64,000 nt of DNA from Proteiniborus sp. MB09-C3 (GTDB taxonomy: Bacteria; Bacillota; Clostridia; Tissierellales; Proteiniboraceae): assembly GCF_030263895.1 (NCBI RefSeq), contig NZ_CP127161.1, forward strand, positions 2,852,001-2,916,000, given 5' to 3'. Below are positions 36,482 to 44,690 of this stretch, in pieces. The translations under genes were made by a program, and so were the position numbers. Position 1 is the stretch's first letter, and every line of letters starts with the position of its first letter. The notes beneath the pieces were generated by a model, which was given only the letters and a program-made list of their open reading frames with translations, did no database searches and was not told the origin of the DNA.

Positions 36482-36703
36482 TTATAGTTTTATTTTGTTT
36501 AAAGCATCTCTTAAGCTAATTAGCTCTTCTTTCGTCAAAGTGATTCCTTTTCCCATCTTTTCCTTGTCAGGTGCCCAATCTCTAATATCATATTTAGGCT
36601 CTCTAGCATTCCAGCTGATTAGGTTTAATTCCTTAGTCCAGCCTTTTGATGATTCAGAAAATACAGCTATTTCTTCAACAACCTCATATTTTATTTCTCC
36701 CAC
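36482..36703 (-). CDS. YdbC-like protein of the PC4 coactivator family
   Basis: 73 aa from a GTG after AGGAGGAATAGTT. The pattern EEIAVFSESSKGWTKELNLISWN, then PKYDIRDWAP and the closing helix LTKEELISLRDALNKI match the YdbC/PC4 fold, a small single-strand DNA and nucleic-acid-binding protein. It binds ssDNA in Firmicutes homologues, giving a role in transcription or repair, but the precise task is unknown. It is followed by rnhA after 20 nt, a link that fits nucleic-acid handling. Confidence 0.85.
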   Translation of the reverse strand: MGEIKYEVVEEIAVFSESSKGWTKELNLISWNAREPKYDIRDWAPDKEKMGKGITLTKEELISLRDALNKIKL

Positions 36704-36841
36704 AACTATTCCTCCTCAGCATTTAAATTTTATTTGTCCTTTTATGTCTTATTATACTATAATAATAGACATAATGAAGTAAAATTATATGAATAAATAT
36801 TAAGTAAAATATATTAAACTATAATTATGGAGTGTGAAGTC

Positions 36842-37333
36842 ATGAAAAAAACAAAATTATTTAATAAAAAAGCTATTATAGTTATACCTATTGTGCTTGC
36901 ACTATTATTAGGCTCTGTAGGCACCCTAGGACTAATGGGTCTAGGTAATCAACCTGATTCCAATGAATCACAGTCAGAATATCTTAGCATTGATGATCTA
37001 AAAAAGTTAATTGACAATGAAACTGTGTTAAAGATAATGGACATTCATGAAAATCTTGATAACTATATAGATGAGACACAGACCTTTGAAATGCAGTTTT
37101 TTGAATTTGAAGATGGATATTCTGTAGGTATTGAATACTCTTTTGAAGGTGGAGAGCCTCTATTGTTTGATATACCTGCTAATTTCACTAATGTAGAGTT
37201 ACCTGAAGATATACAAAATAGTGATTGGATAAAAGTATCAGGAAAAATTGGCAGAACTGATGAGGCAGATAGTGACCATACCCATACTGTTCCAGTCATT
37301 TACGTTAGTTCAATTGAAAAAATTGATAAATAA
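36842..37333 (+). CDS. Secreted or membrane-anchored hypothetical protein
   Basis: 163 aa from the ATG at 36842 (GGAGTG upstream; an ATG 15 nt earlier lacks one). A basic start KKTKLFNKK and one hydrophobic segment (about 11-31) form a signal anchor. A soluble part with a short linker and about 110 residues follows: alternating strands around MQFFEFEDGYSVGIEYSF and WIKVSGKIGR look like a small OB or beta-barrel fold, as in the C-terminal half of DUF1980 proteins, though the resemblance is weak. The HTHT near the end may bind metal. Monocistronic; function unknown. Confidence 0.6.
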   Translation: MKKTKLFNKKAIIVIPIVLALLLGSVGTLGLMGLGNQPDSNESQSEYLSIDDLKKLIDNETVLKIMDIHENLDNYIDETQTFEMQFFEFEDGYSVGIEYSFEGGEPLLFDIPANFTNVELPEDIQNSDWIKVSGKIGRTDEADSDHTHTVPVIYVSSIEKIDK

Positions 37334-37427
37334 TAGCTTTCTTATTTAAAAGTACAATTTGACTTACTCTATATCCAATAATAGAATTTAACAAGTACGC
37401 AGTTAATTCAATAAAGGAGTGAGCAAA

Positions 37428-37985
37428 TTGGATAAAGTTAAAAAAGTTATTTTACTATGTCACTGTGTAATAAATGAAAAATCAAAGGTAAAGAAAGTTG
37501 ATATTAACCCTCCTGGAGATATTAAAGAATTTATTAATCTACTTATAGATAATGAAATCGGTATTATACAGCTACCCTGTCCTGAATTGACATGCTATGG
37601 ATTAAAAAGATGGGGTCATGTTAAGGAACAGTTTGATACTCTCTATTATAGAAAAATTTGCAGGGAACTTTTCCAGCCTTATCTTGAGCAAATTCAGGAG
37701 TACTTAGCTAATAATTACAAAATAGTCGGCTTAGTTGGCATTGAAGGCAGTCCTACCTGTGGAGTTTATAGAACATGCTCTGGAAAATGGGGAGGACAAT
37801 TAGGTAACAATCCTTATCTTCAAGATACTTTAAATACTATAACTTTAGCAGAAGAAAGTGGAATTTTAATTGATGAGATAAAAAACATTCTTAACAAGAA
37901 TAATATTTCCTTTCCACTTATTGATTTTAATAAAAATGATATGACTACTTTTATGGATAAAATCAAGCCAATTATAGAACAATAA
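37428..37985 (+). CDS. TudS-related (DUF523-like) putative desulfidase
   Basis: 185 aa from a TTG at 37428, chosen because AAAGGAG is 8 nt upstream; a GTG at 37419 would overlap that site. The pattern LLCHCVINEKSKV near the start, LPCPELTCYG and GSPTCGVYRTC supplies several conserved cysteines (the set C-x-C, C, C) like 2-thiouracil desulfidase TudS, which binds a 4Fe-4S cluster; the family copy in Clostridioides is called CD3072. It may remove sulfur from modified nucleobases. No nucleotide salvage genes adjoin. Confidence 0.72.
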   Translation: MDKVKKVILLCHCVINEKSKVKKVDINPPGDIKEFINLLIDNEIGIIQLPCPELTCYGLKRWGHVKEQFDTLYYRKICRELFQPYLEQIQEYLANNYKIVGLVGIEGSPTCGVYRTCSGKWGGQLGNNPYLQDTLNTITLAEESGILIDEIKNILNKNNISFPLIDFNKNDMTTFMDKIKPIIEQ

Positions 37986-38032
37986 ATAACTGGATTTTAA
38001 AGATTATATTCACTAGTGCTCAGTATGACAAT

Positions 38033-38071
38033 AAAAAAATACGACCAACAGTACGCTGGTCGTATTTTTTT
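38033..38071. terminator. Bidirectional terminator between the TudS-like gene and the binding-protein gene
   Basis: ATACGACCA (38039-38047) and TGGTCGTAT (38057-38065), flanked by an A-run and a T-run, lie between two converging genes. Confidence 0.9.
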
Positions 38072-38081
38072 ATATTTTCTA

Positions 38082-39461
38082 TTAGTTATTTCTAGCCTCT
38101 TGCATTGCTCTTTCTCCTCTTTCTTGAGCAGCCTTCAATGCATCGTCAATTGATTTTTCATTGCTGAACACTAGATCTAATTCTTCACCTAATACGTCAA
38201 GTGCATTTATTTCTCCAATATTTCTTGCCCCTTGGAAGCCAATTTCCATGCTTGGAAATGAAATAGCCTTAACTGGCTTTTCTTCTAAGAATTTTTTGTA
38301 GTCATCTAATTCTTGAACAGATTTTCTAACAGGTAGATACCCTGTTTGTTGTGAGAAGAATGCTGTGCTTTCTGCACTTGTAAGGAATTTTGTATACTCC
38401 CATGCAGCTAATTTTTCTTCTGGTGATAGAGTATTAAATACCGCTACATTTGTCCCATAAAATAATTGATCATTTGATTTATGACCTGGAAGTGGAGCTG
38501 CAAACCAATTTAAACCTTCTATAGAGTCCTTTTCTATATATGGAATTGATGATGTTGAAGCTACACACATAGCTGCTCTGCCTTGTTGTAGTGGAACATT
38601 AGCATTTTTATCCTCTCCAGCTAATCTTGCAATCTTTTCTTGTATCATGCTATTTAAAAATTCCACAGCTTCCTTAGTTTCTGGAGTGTCAAAATTAACC
38701 TTGTCTTTTTCTTCACTGATTATTTCTCCACCTGCTTGTTTAACCCAAGGTGCTATATCTGTTGAAAGATTGTTTGCTAAAACTAATCCATATATTTCTG
38801 GTTCACCATTCCCATCTTCATCTACAGTTAATTTTCTAGCTGCTTCTTTCCATTCTTCCCATGTTGTAGGTACTTCTACACCTGCTTCTTTAAGCATATC
38901 TACGTTATAATAAAGCACCATTTGACTTTTATTAAATGGCATAGCATATTGTTTACCATCCCAAATACCATCATCTAAAAACAATTTTGGAAAATCTTCT
39001 ATTTCTGTCTTTGTCAATCCAATTTTTTCATTTTCCATATATGGGTTTAAATCTTCTACTAAGCCTTTAGATACATACCAGGATAGTCTATTTGAATATA
39101 TTTGAGTAATTGCAGGTAGCTGATTTGCTTTTGCTGCACCCATTAATTTATCAAATAAATCTCTATATCCACCTTGATTTACTAATTTAACAGTTATGTT
39201 ATCATGAGTTGCATTAAAATCATCTGTTAGTTTTTGAAGAGCTTCTCCACTTGCCCCACTCATTGCATGCCAAAACTCAATTTCTACTGGATTAGTAATT
39301 TCAGTTGCAATTGTTGCTTCTTCTCCTTTTGTGTCTGGACTTTCATGTTGGCTACCTTCATTTCCTGCTACATCATCTGTTGTAGTCTTTGGACTATTAT
39401 TACATGCTATAAGTCCAAATACTAATACTAATGACAATACTAATGCTAAAAGCTTTTTCAT
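38082..39461 (-). CDS. Ugp-type ABC transporter solute-binding lipoprotein
   Basis: 459 aa, ATG start. A lipoprotein signal ends in GLIAC (Cys 20), then an acidic linker and the family-1 solute-binding fold: EIEFWHAMSGASGEALQKL (about 62-80), NQGGYRDLFDKLMGAAKANQ, YSNRLSWYVSKG and, near the middle, PFNKSQMVLYYN. The likeness to UgpB suggests uptake of a sugar or glycerol phosphate derivative. It ends the operon of ATPase and two permeases but is separated from them by 331 nt that hold a duplicated palindromic element. Substrate not determinable. Confidence 0.93.
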   Translation of the reverse strand: MKKLLALVLSLVLVFGLIACNNSPKTTTDDVAGNEGSQHESPDTKGEEATIATEITNPVEIEFWHAMSGASGEALQKLTDDFNATHDNITVKLVNQGGYRDLFDKLMGAAKANQLPAITQIYSNRLSWYVSKGLVEDLNPYMENEKIGLTKTEIEDFPKLFLDDGIWDGKQYAMPFNKSQMVLYYNVDMLKEAGVEVPTTWEEWKEAARKLTVDEDGNGEPEIYGLVLANNLSTDIAPWVKQAGGEIISEEKDKVNFDTPETKEAVEFLNSMIQEKIARLAGEDKNANVPLQQGRAAMCVASTSSIPYIEKDSIEGLNWFAAPLPGHKSNDQLFYGTNVAVFNTLSPEEKLAAWEYTKFLTSAESTAFFSQQTGYLPVRKSVQELDDYKKFLEEKPVKAISFPSMEIGFQGARNIGEINALDVLGEELDLVFSNEKSIDDALKAAQERGERAMQEARNN

Positions 39462-39509
39462 AAAATATCCCTCCTGTTTGTTAAGTATGATAGATTGCTT
39501 TTTATATAT

Positions 39510-39793
39510 ATAAACCCTTTAGCAGTCTCGCAACACAAATTTATTTGCTCGTTAACACTCACATAAATTTGGTCCTCGTTGCATTTGACCTACCTACGAT
39601 TTATAAAATGCATAAATCGGGTTAGGTCATAAAGCAGTCTCGCAACACAAATTTATTTGCTCGTTAACACTCACATAAATTTGGTCCTAACGGACACTCC
39701 TATCATAAACCTACGACAGGGTTGGTCCTCGTTGCATTTGACCTACCTACGATTTATAAAATGCATAAATCGGGTTAGGTCATAAAGGTTTAT
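39510..39793. repeat. Compound palindromic element with two duplicated hairpin units
   Basis: Two units of 56 and 63 nt are each present twice in direct order: A at 39521-39576 and 39633-39688, B at 39571-39633 and 39724-39786. A forms an AAATTTAT/ATAAATTT hairpin; B forms a longer imperfect hairpin of about 17 bp with arms beginning GACCTA and ending TAGGTC. The whole is bounded by ATAAACCCTTTA (39510-39521) and TAAAGGTTTAT (39783-39793), an inverted pair. It fills the gap between permease and binding-protein genes; the last bases overlap the permease stop codon. Confidence 0.85.
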
Positions 39794-40617
39794 TATCCTT
39801 TTATACCTGTCCGTGATACTCCTGCAACAATATGTTTCTGGAGAATTAAGTAAATAATAAATACTGGAATTATGTTCATCGTAGCAGCTGCCATCAAAAT
39901 ATTATAATCTGTTCCTGCCTCAGAGGAAAATGCAGATAAGGCTACAGGTAATGTTCGCATATGCTCTGAATTTGTAACTATTAAAGGCCACATAAATGAA
40001 TTCCAGCTGCCTATAATTTTAAGTATAGCTAGAGTTATGAGGGCTGGTTTAGCCAAGGGAACCATTATTAGCCATAAAAATTTTATATCAGAGCATCCAT
40101 CTATCTTGGCAGAATAATATAACTGCTCAGGTATTCCAAGAAAATATTGTCTGAGTAAAAATATTGCATATATACTTGCACACCAAGGAATTATTAATGC
40201 CTTATAAGAATCTATCCATCCAAGCTTACTAAGGGTTACAAAGTTTGGAATAATCAAAACCTCACTAGGCACCATCATAGTTGCTATTAGTATTGAAAAC
40301 AATATGTCTCTGCCTTTAAACTTAATCCTAGAAAAGGCAAATGCAGCTAATATAGTTGTAATTAACTCACCAATGGTAACCATAGCAGCTACAAATATGC
40401 TATTTATAAAGTACCTTTTAAAAGGAGCAGATCTAAAAGCAATTTTATAGTTTTCCCACACTAGTTTTGATGGTATCCATTTTGGAGGCATTATCAATAC
40501 CTCATTAGATGGCTTAAGGGATGTAGAAATCATCCATGCAAAAGGCAAAAGTATAAAGATTGCACCTATTAGTAAAAACAAATATATAATTGTTTTATGC
40601 AAAATTCTTTTTCTCAT
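39793..40617 (-). CDS. Ugp-type ABC transporter permease (UgpE/MalG type)
   Basis: 274 aa from the ATG at 40617, preceded by AAGGGAGTAAAAGAT; a longer frame reaching into the other permease gene has no ribosome site. Six membrane segments and the EAA loop IDGCSDIKFLWLIMVPLAKP (about 190-210) follow the MalG/UgpE pattern, and the opening LLPFAWMISTSLKP is typical. It forms the channel with the permease at 40641. Its stop borders the repeat element. Confidence 0.94.
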   Translation of the reverse strand: MRKRILHKTIIYLFLLIGAIFILLPFAWMISTSLKPSNEVLIMPPKWIPSKLVWENYKIAFRSAPFKRYFINSIFVAAMVTIGELITTILAAFAFSRIKFKGRDILFSILIATMMVPSEVLIIPNFVTLSKLGWIDSYKALIIPWCASIYAIFLLRQYFLGIPEQLYYSAKIDGCSDIKFLWLIMVPLAKPALITLAILKIIGSWNSFMWPLIVTNSEHMRTLPVALSAFSSEAGTDYNILMAAATMNIIPVFIIYLILQKHIVAGVSRTGIKG

Positions 40618-40640
40618 ATCTTTTACTCCCTTAAAAGAAC

Positions 40641-41546
40641 TCAATAATTGGTTTTCTTCTGTCCTACCCTGAGCTGAATTAAAGTAAACACTAAAATAAT
40701 TATAAACAATACAAAGGCTGCCGCTGATGCTATTGAAAACTGCCAATACCTGTTAAACTTATTGAATATATAATATACAATAGTAAGTCCACTTTTAAGA
40801 GGGCCCGTTTGCTTATCATATAGAACAAATACTTCATCAAAAATCTTAAATGAACCAATTACTGAGGTTATTGATACAAAAAATAGTGTTGGAGAAAGTA
40901 ACGGTACTGTTACAGAAGTAAATCTCCTCCATATAGATGCACCATCAATTTTAGCTGCTAGGTAATATCTTTCATCTATGTTCTGAAGTCCCGCTAAAAA
41001 GATAATTATTTTATATCCCATACCCTTCCAGACATTCAGTAAAACCAGCATTGGTATAGTCATCTTAGGGTTTGTCAGCCAGTTTATTTTTTCTACACCA
41101 AAAATCATAAGTATTGAGTTTACCATTCCAAATTCTTTGTTAAACATCCAGCGCCATACTATTGAAACAGCAACTGTAGATGTAATAAAGGGAATAAAAT
41201 ATACACTTCTAAAAAAATTCTTTAGCTTTATGTTTGAATTAAGGAGTAATGCAAATCCTAGAGATACGATTATGGATAATGGCACTGCCCCTAAGACAAA
41301 TATAAATGTATTCTTAAGTGCTAGATAAAAGTCTGGGTCTGTTAATACATATTGAAAATTATCTAATCCCCTCCTATAGACTTCATCTGTAAGATAATCA
41401 AAGTCAGTATAAAAGCTCATTGCAAGAGATTTTACTATAGGATATATTTGAAATACTGTTATAATTAACAGTGCTGGAAGCAGATATATAAAAGCTTTAA
41501 CTTCTTTTATATTTGAGATTTTTTGTATAATTGCTGGTTTTTTCAT
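40641..41546 (-). CDS. Ugp-type ABC transporter permease (UgpA/MalF type)
   Basis: 301 aa, with six membrane segments beginning YLLPALLIITVFQIYPI and the EAA loop AAKIDGASIWRRFTSVTVPLL (about 205-225). These match the MalF/UgpA half of carbohydrate import channels. It lies 11 nt after the ATPase gene and 23 nt before the second permease. The high Asn/Lys content fits the rest of the genome, so no recent transfer is indicated. Confidence 0.94.
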   Translation of the reverse strand: MKKPAIIQKISNIKEVKAFIYLLPALLIITVFQIYPIVKSLAMSFYTDFDYLTDEVYRRGLDNFQYVLTDPDFYLALKNTFIFVLGAVPLSIIVSLGFALLLNSNIKLKNFFRSVYFIPFITSTVAVSIVWRWMFNKEFGMVNSILMIFGVEKINWLTNPKMTIPMLVLLNVWKGMGYKIIIFLAGLQNIDERYYLAAKIDGASIWRRFTSVTVPLLSPTLFFVSITSVIGSFKIFDEVFVLYDKQTGPLKSGLTIVYYIFNKFNRYWQFSIASAAAFVLFIIILVFTLIQLRVGQKKTNY

Positions 41547-41557
41547 CTAACCACCTC

Positions 41558-42598
41558 TTAGAAAATATGCAGCTTCTTTATTCCTAAAGCTATACTGTCT
41601 CCGATTTTTAAATCTAGGTCCCAAGGAGTTACCATAACAAGCTCCCATTTTCCTACTTTTGTCTTTACATATATTTCTTTTCCAAGGGTTTGCAGACTTA
41701 CTATGCTTCCAATAAAGGAATAAGCTTTTTCCGCTATGAATAAATCCTCTGGCCGTATACCTATAGTTACTTGCGCATTGCTTTTATTTAGATTTGATGT
41801 ATATTTACCTATATCTAGTATCACATTTGCATCCTGTATTTGTACAGAATTGGTGTCATCTATATAATTTCCTTTTAACAGGTTTATAGGAGGATTTCCT
41901 AGAAATCTAGCAACAAACTCATTTGCAGGATTCATATACATTTCTTTAGGAGTAGCAAATTGTTGACACTCCCCATCCTTCATCAAAAGAATTTTATCCG
42001 ATATACTCATTGCCTCTTCTTGATCATGAGTAACAAAAATTGTTGTAATCCCAACCTGTTTTTGAATTCGTCTTATTTCATCCCTAAGCTCAATCCTCAA
42101 TCTGGCATCTAAGTTAGATAAGGGCTCGTCCAAAAGTAATATCTTAGGTTTTTTTACTAAAGCTCTTGCTATGGCTACCCTTTGCTGCTGTCCCCCTGAT
42201 AATTGAGAGGGTTTACGATTTAACAGCTCATCTATATGCATCAGTTTTGCAATTTCCTTTGCTTGTACTTCTGCCTCTTTCTTGGGAACCTTTTTCATCT
42301 TTAATGGAAACATTATGTTCTTTAATACTGTCATATGAGGATATAGAGCATAGCTTTGAAATACCATTCCAATTTCTCTATCCTCTGCCTCTATGTCATT
42401 TACTTTTATGTTTCCAAAAAAAATATTCCCTGAGGACAATTTATGAAGCCCCGCTATTAAAAAAAGTGTTGTACTTTTACCGCAGCCACTAGGCCCTAAT
42501 ATTGAAACTAACTCACCATCATCAATAGTTATGCTAAGATTTTTTACTGCCCCTACTGTATCAAATTTCTTTGATAATTTTTCTAATCTTATTTCCAA
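41558..42598 (-). CDS. Ugp/MsmK-type ABC transporter ATPase
   Basis: 346 aa, TTG start after TGAGGTGTTAAC. Walker A GPSGCGKST (35-43), signature LSGGQQQRVAIARAL, Walker B ILLLDEPLSNLD and switch His in VTHDQEEAM are complete. A C-terminal regulatory (TOBE/MalK-like) domain of about 110 residues follows, with GIRPEDLFI. This long form is the UgpC/MsmK group, which can serve several sugar importers. It heads the operon. Confidence 0.95.
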   Translation of the reverse strand: MEIRLEKLSKKFDTVGAVKNLSITIDDGELVSILGPSGCGKSTTLFLIAGLHKLSSGNIFFGNIKVNDIEAEDREIGMVFQSYALYPHMTVLKNIMFPLKMKKVPKKEAEVQAKEIAKLMHIDELLNRKPSQLSGGQQQRVAIARALVKKPKILLLDEPLSNLDARLRIELRDEIRRIQKQVGITTIFVTHDQEEAMSISDKILLMKDGECQQFATPKEMYMNPANEFVARFLGNPPINLLKGNYIDDTNSVQIQDANVILDIGKYTSNLNKSNAQVTIGIRPEDLFIAEKAYSFIGSIVSLQTLGKEIYVKTKVGKWELVMVTPWDLDLKIGDSIALGIKKLHIF

Positions 42599-42903
42599 GT
42601 TAACACCTCATTTTAAAAGGCAATTATAATTACAAAAAAACATTGCTAATCTTTAAAACAGTTAGCTACAATAGATAATTTTTTCACACTTTAGTTTATA
42701 TTCACAACAAGTAACAGGTTAGCACTTTTATTGTTGAATTTGAAATTGAATATTTCTATATTATTGTACAAGTTTATAGATAATTAAAATACCTTCCTAT
42801 TTTTTTACTTTGCAAAACAAGTTTTTATAGTTATGGAAGTTTGTTATAATGTACATGCTGATTATAATGTACGGATGAATTTGAGTACTTAAGGAGGGCA
42901 TAA
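42599..42903. other. Intergenic region between the Ugp operon and a small gene
   Basis: 305 nt, very AT-rich. The right part has TTATAATGTAC at 42845-42855 and again at 42868-42878, each with a perfect TATAAT; either can be the -10 element for the 56-aa gene. The left part should hold the minus-strand promoter of the Ugp operon, but I see no clear -35/-10 pair and no ribosome-site-led frame. Confidence 0.5.
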
Positions 42904-43074
42904 ATGTTTGAAATAATTTTGATATTATTTGTGGCTGCTTATCTAGTATATACAATTGCATTTCAGATACCTAGGAGGCTTCAGAAGATGGAAAATAAAA
43001 TGGATAGCTTAAGCATGCAATTAAAAGAGATTAATCTTAAATTAGTTGGTATTATTAACAAGAAAAACAAATAA
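42904..43074 (+). CDS. Small membrane protein with coiled-coil tail, 56 aa
   Basis: 56 codons starting at ATG after a textbook AAGGAGGGCATAA site. Residues 3-20 form one membrane helix (IILILFVAAYLVYTIAFQ), then a basic PRR and an amphipathic coiled-coil helix with heptad-like hydrophobics (LQKMENKMDSLSMQLKEINLKL). The topology is that of a short signal-anchored protein with a cytoplasmic coiled coil. I do not recognise a family. A pair of TTATAATGTAC repeats lies upstream and a palindromic repeat directly follows the stop codon. Confidence 0.75.
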   Translation: MFEIILILFVAAYLVYTIAFQIPRRLQKMENKMDSLSMQLKEINLKLVGIINKKNK

Positions 43075-43137
43075 GATTCTTAGCTATCGTTCAGTATAAC
43101 ACCAGCTGGGTCATTCTAAACTAAGCCAAGAATCTTA
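43072..43137. repeat. Dispersed palindromic repeat, copy 3
   Basis: Arms TAAGATTCTTAG (43072-43083) and CCAAGAATCTTA (43126-43137) pair, enclosing degenerate GTTCAGTATAACA and GGTCATTCTAAAC segments. The left arm overlaps the stop codon of the 56-aa gene, so it may also stop or stabilise that transcript. Confidence 0.7.
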
Positions 43138-43184
43138 GGGTCATTGGTAATATTGAATTTTGATTTCATTTTCAAAACTATAAT

Positions 43185-44351
43185 TTATAAGTTTAGATGT
43201 CTTTTTAGCTTCTCTCCCAATTCCTTTTCTATATAAAGTTCTTCTATACCCCAGAACTCTTTGAAGTCTAGATATTGTTTTACAGCATCTCTGTTTAAAT
43301 TATCAGTTTTTATAGCTCTTATGAGTATATTTTTGGGAGTATGCTCCATATCTATAAATTCCATTAGTTGTACAGAGTAGCCTAATATCTCTAAAATATT
43401 TGCTCTAATACTGTCTGTTACTAAGGATGATAGCTTTTCTTTTATAATTCCGTGCCTTTCCATTGGAATCATTAAAGGATTATGAATAGTATCAAGGAGT
43501 TCATGCTGACAGCATGGTACTGAAAGTATTGCTTGAGCTTCCCAATTTACTGCCTTGACCAATGCAGCATCAGTGGCTGTGTCACAGGCGTGAAGCGTCA
43601 CTACCATGTCTACATTATCATATCCTCTAAAATCCTTTATGTCACCATGTATAAATTTTAGCCTATTATAGTCAAGGTCTTTAGCTACTTCGTTGCAAAA
43701 ATTGATAACATCGTGCTTTAAATCTAATCCTATTATATTTACATTTAAATTTAATATATTTATAAGATAATGGTATAAAGCAAAAGTCAAATATGATTTT
43801 CCACATCCAAAATCTACAATATTCAAGGTTTTATTCGTCTTTATCCTTGGCATGACATCTGCAACCATTTCTATAAATCTATTAATTTGCCTAAACTTGT
43901 CATACTTTTTTGAAAAAACCTTTCCATTTTCATTCATTACACCTAGTCTTATAAGAAAATCACAGGGTATACCATCTTCAATAATATAGGCCTTTTTTCT
44001 GTTATGGCTTAAGTCTACATTCTCTTTTGTTGGATTCTTTTTTAGTATTGTGGCTTTACCCTTTTTGCTAATTAGAATTTGATAATCTGCCTCTGTTGTA
44101 AAAAACATAGCCTGTCTAAAATATTCGTTTAATAATCTATTTATTTCTTGAATAGCTTCTAGTGATTCTAAATTTTTATGAATAACCTTTTTTTCATACT
44201 CAAAAGTAAATTGAAATTTCTTTTCTTCTCTTATTAACACTGGCTTAATACTAACCTTATTAAAATCAACTTCATTTTTCTTTTTCAAATTGCTCAGCAC
44301 TGCATAAATAAGCTTTTCACCTTGTATTATATCTTGAATTGTATTTTCCAT
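43185..44351 (-). CDS. Class I SAM-dependent methyltransferase (Methyltransf_32-like)
   Basis: 388 aa from the ATG at 44351, which has AAGGAG 8 nt upstream; a GTG nine bases earlier touches that site. An N-terminal domain of about 150 residues precedes the methyltransferase core with NIVDFGCGKSYLTFALYHYL-like motif I (short: DFGCGKSYLTFA), GLDLKHDVI (motif II) and VTLHACDTATDAAL (motif IV). SVPCCQHE is also conserved. The group is related to eukaryotic METTL25/RRNAD1-type proteins; the substrate, perhaps RNA or a small molecule, is unknown. DUF1294 precedes it by 12 nt. Confidence 0.85.
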   Translation of the reverse strand: MENTIQDIIQGEKLIYAVLSNLKKKNEVDFNKVSIKPVLIREEKKFQFTFEYEKKVIHKNLESLEAIQEINRLLNEYFRQAMFFTTEADYQILISKKGKATILKKNPTKENVDLSHNRKKAYIIEDGIPCDFLIRLGVMNENGKVFSKKYDKFRQINRFIEMVADVMPRIKTNKTLNIVDFGCGKSYLTFALYHYLINILNLNVNIIGLDLKHDVINFCNEVAKDLDYNRLKFIHGDIKDFRGYDNVDMVVTLHACDTATDAALVKAVNWEAQAILSVPCCQHELLDTIHNPLMIPMERHGIIKEKLSSLVTDSIRANILEILGYSVQLMEFIDMEHTPKNILIRAIKTDNLNRDAVKQYLDFKEFWGIEELYIEKELGEKLKRHLNL

Positions 44352-44363
44352 TGTGGTCACTCC

Positions 44364-44690
44364 TTAAGGCTTCATTGGCAAGTTGTTTAGATATACTGTT
44401 ATTATTGTAGTCATTATTCTATTTAATATGTAAATGGCAGGGACACCAATATAGAACTTTTGCTTTTTAGTTTTATGATTAAAAAACACCATTCCAATTA
44501 ATACTCCAATAGCTCCCCCAAGAAGAGCTAGTATGATTAGAGTAGCCTCTCTTACTCTCCAGTCTCCTTTTTTAGCTTTTGACTTATCTATTCCTATTAC
44601 TATAAATGAGATAATACTAATTACAATTCTATATACTGCAAATCCAATCTCCATATCTGAAAAATTACTTAAAAAGCTAGTTACTGTCAT
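44364..44690 (-). CDS. DUF1294 membrane protein
   Basis: 108 aa from the ATG at 44690 next to GTGAGGATA; a GTG 9 nt earlier has its ribosome site too close. The gene overlaps the end of cca by 14 nt, so translation is coupled. Two to three helices (about 15-36, 48-72, 85-103) and the pattern DKSKAKKGDWRVREATL with GGAIGVLIGM and NHKTKKQKF are typical of DUF1294, a small membrane family of unknown role, sometimes fused to nucleic-acid-binding cold-shock domains. Confidence 0.85.
   Translation of the reverse strand: MTVTSFLSNFSDMEIGFAVYRIVISIISFIVIGIDKSKAKKGDWRVREATLIILALLGGAIGVLIGMVFFNHKTKKQKFYIGVPAIYILNRIMTTIITVYLNNLPMKP

Noticed and set aside
39331-39513. Open frame opposite the start of the binding-protein gene
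   Set aside because: It is a shadow of the signal-peptide region of a clear gene on the other strand.
39510-39793. CRISPR array
   Set aside because: The repeats are two pairs of long hairpin units, not short repeats with unique spacers, and no cas gene is nearby.
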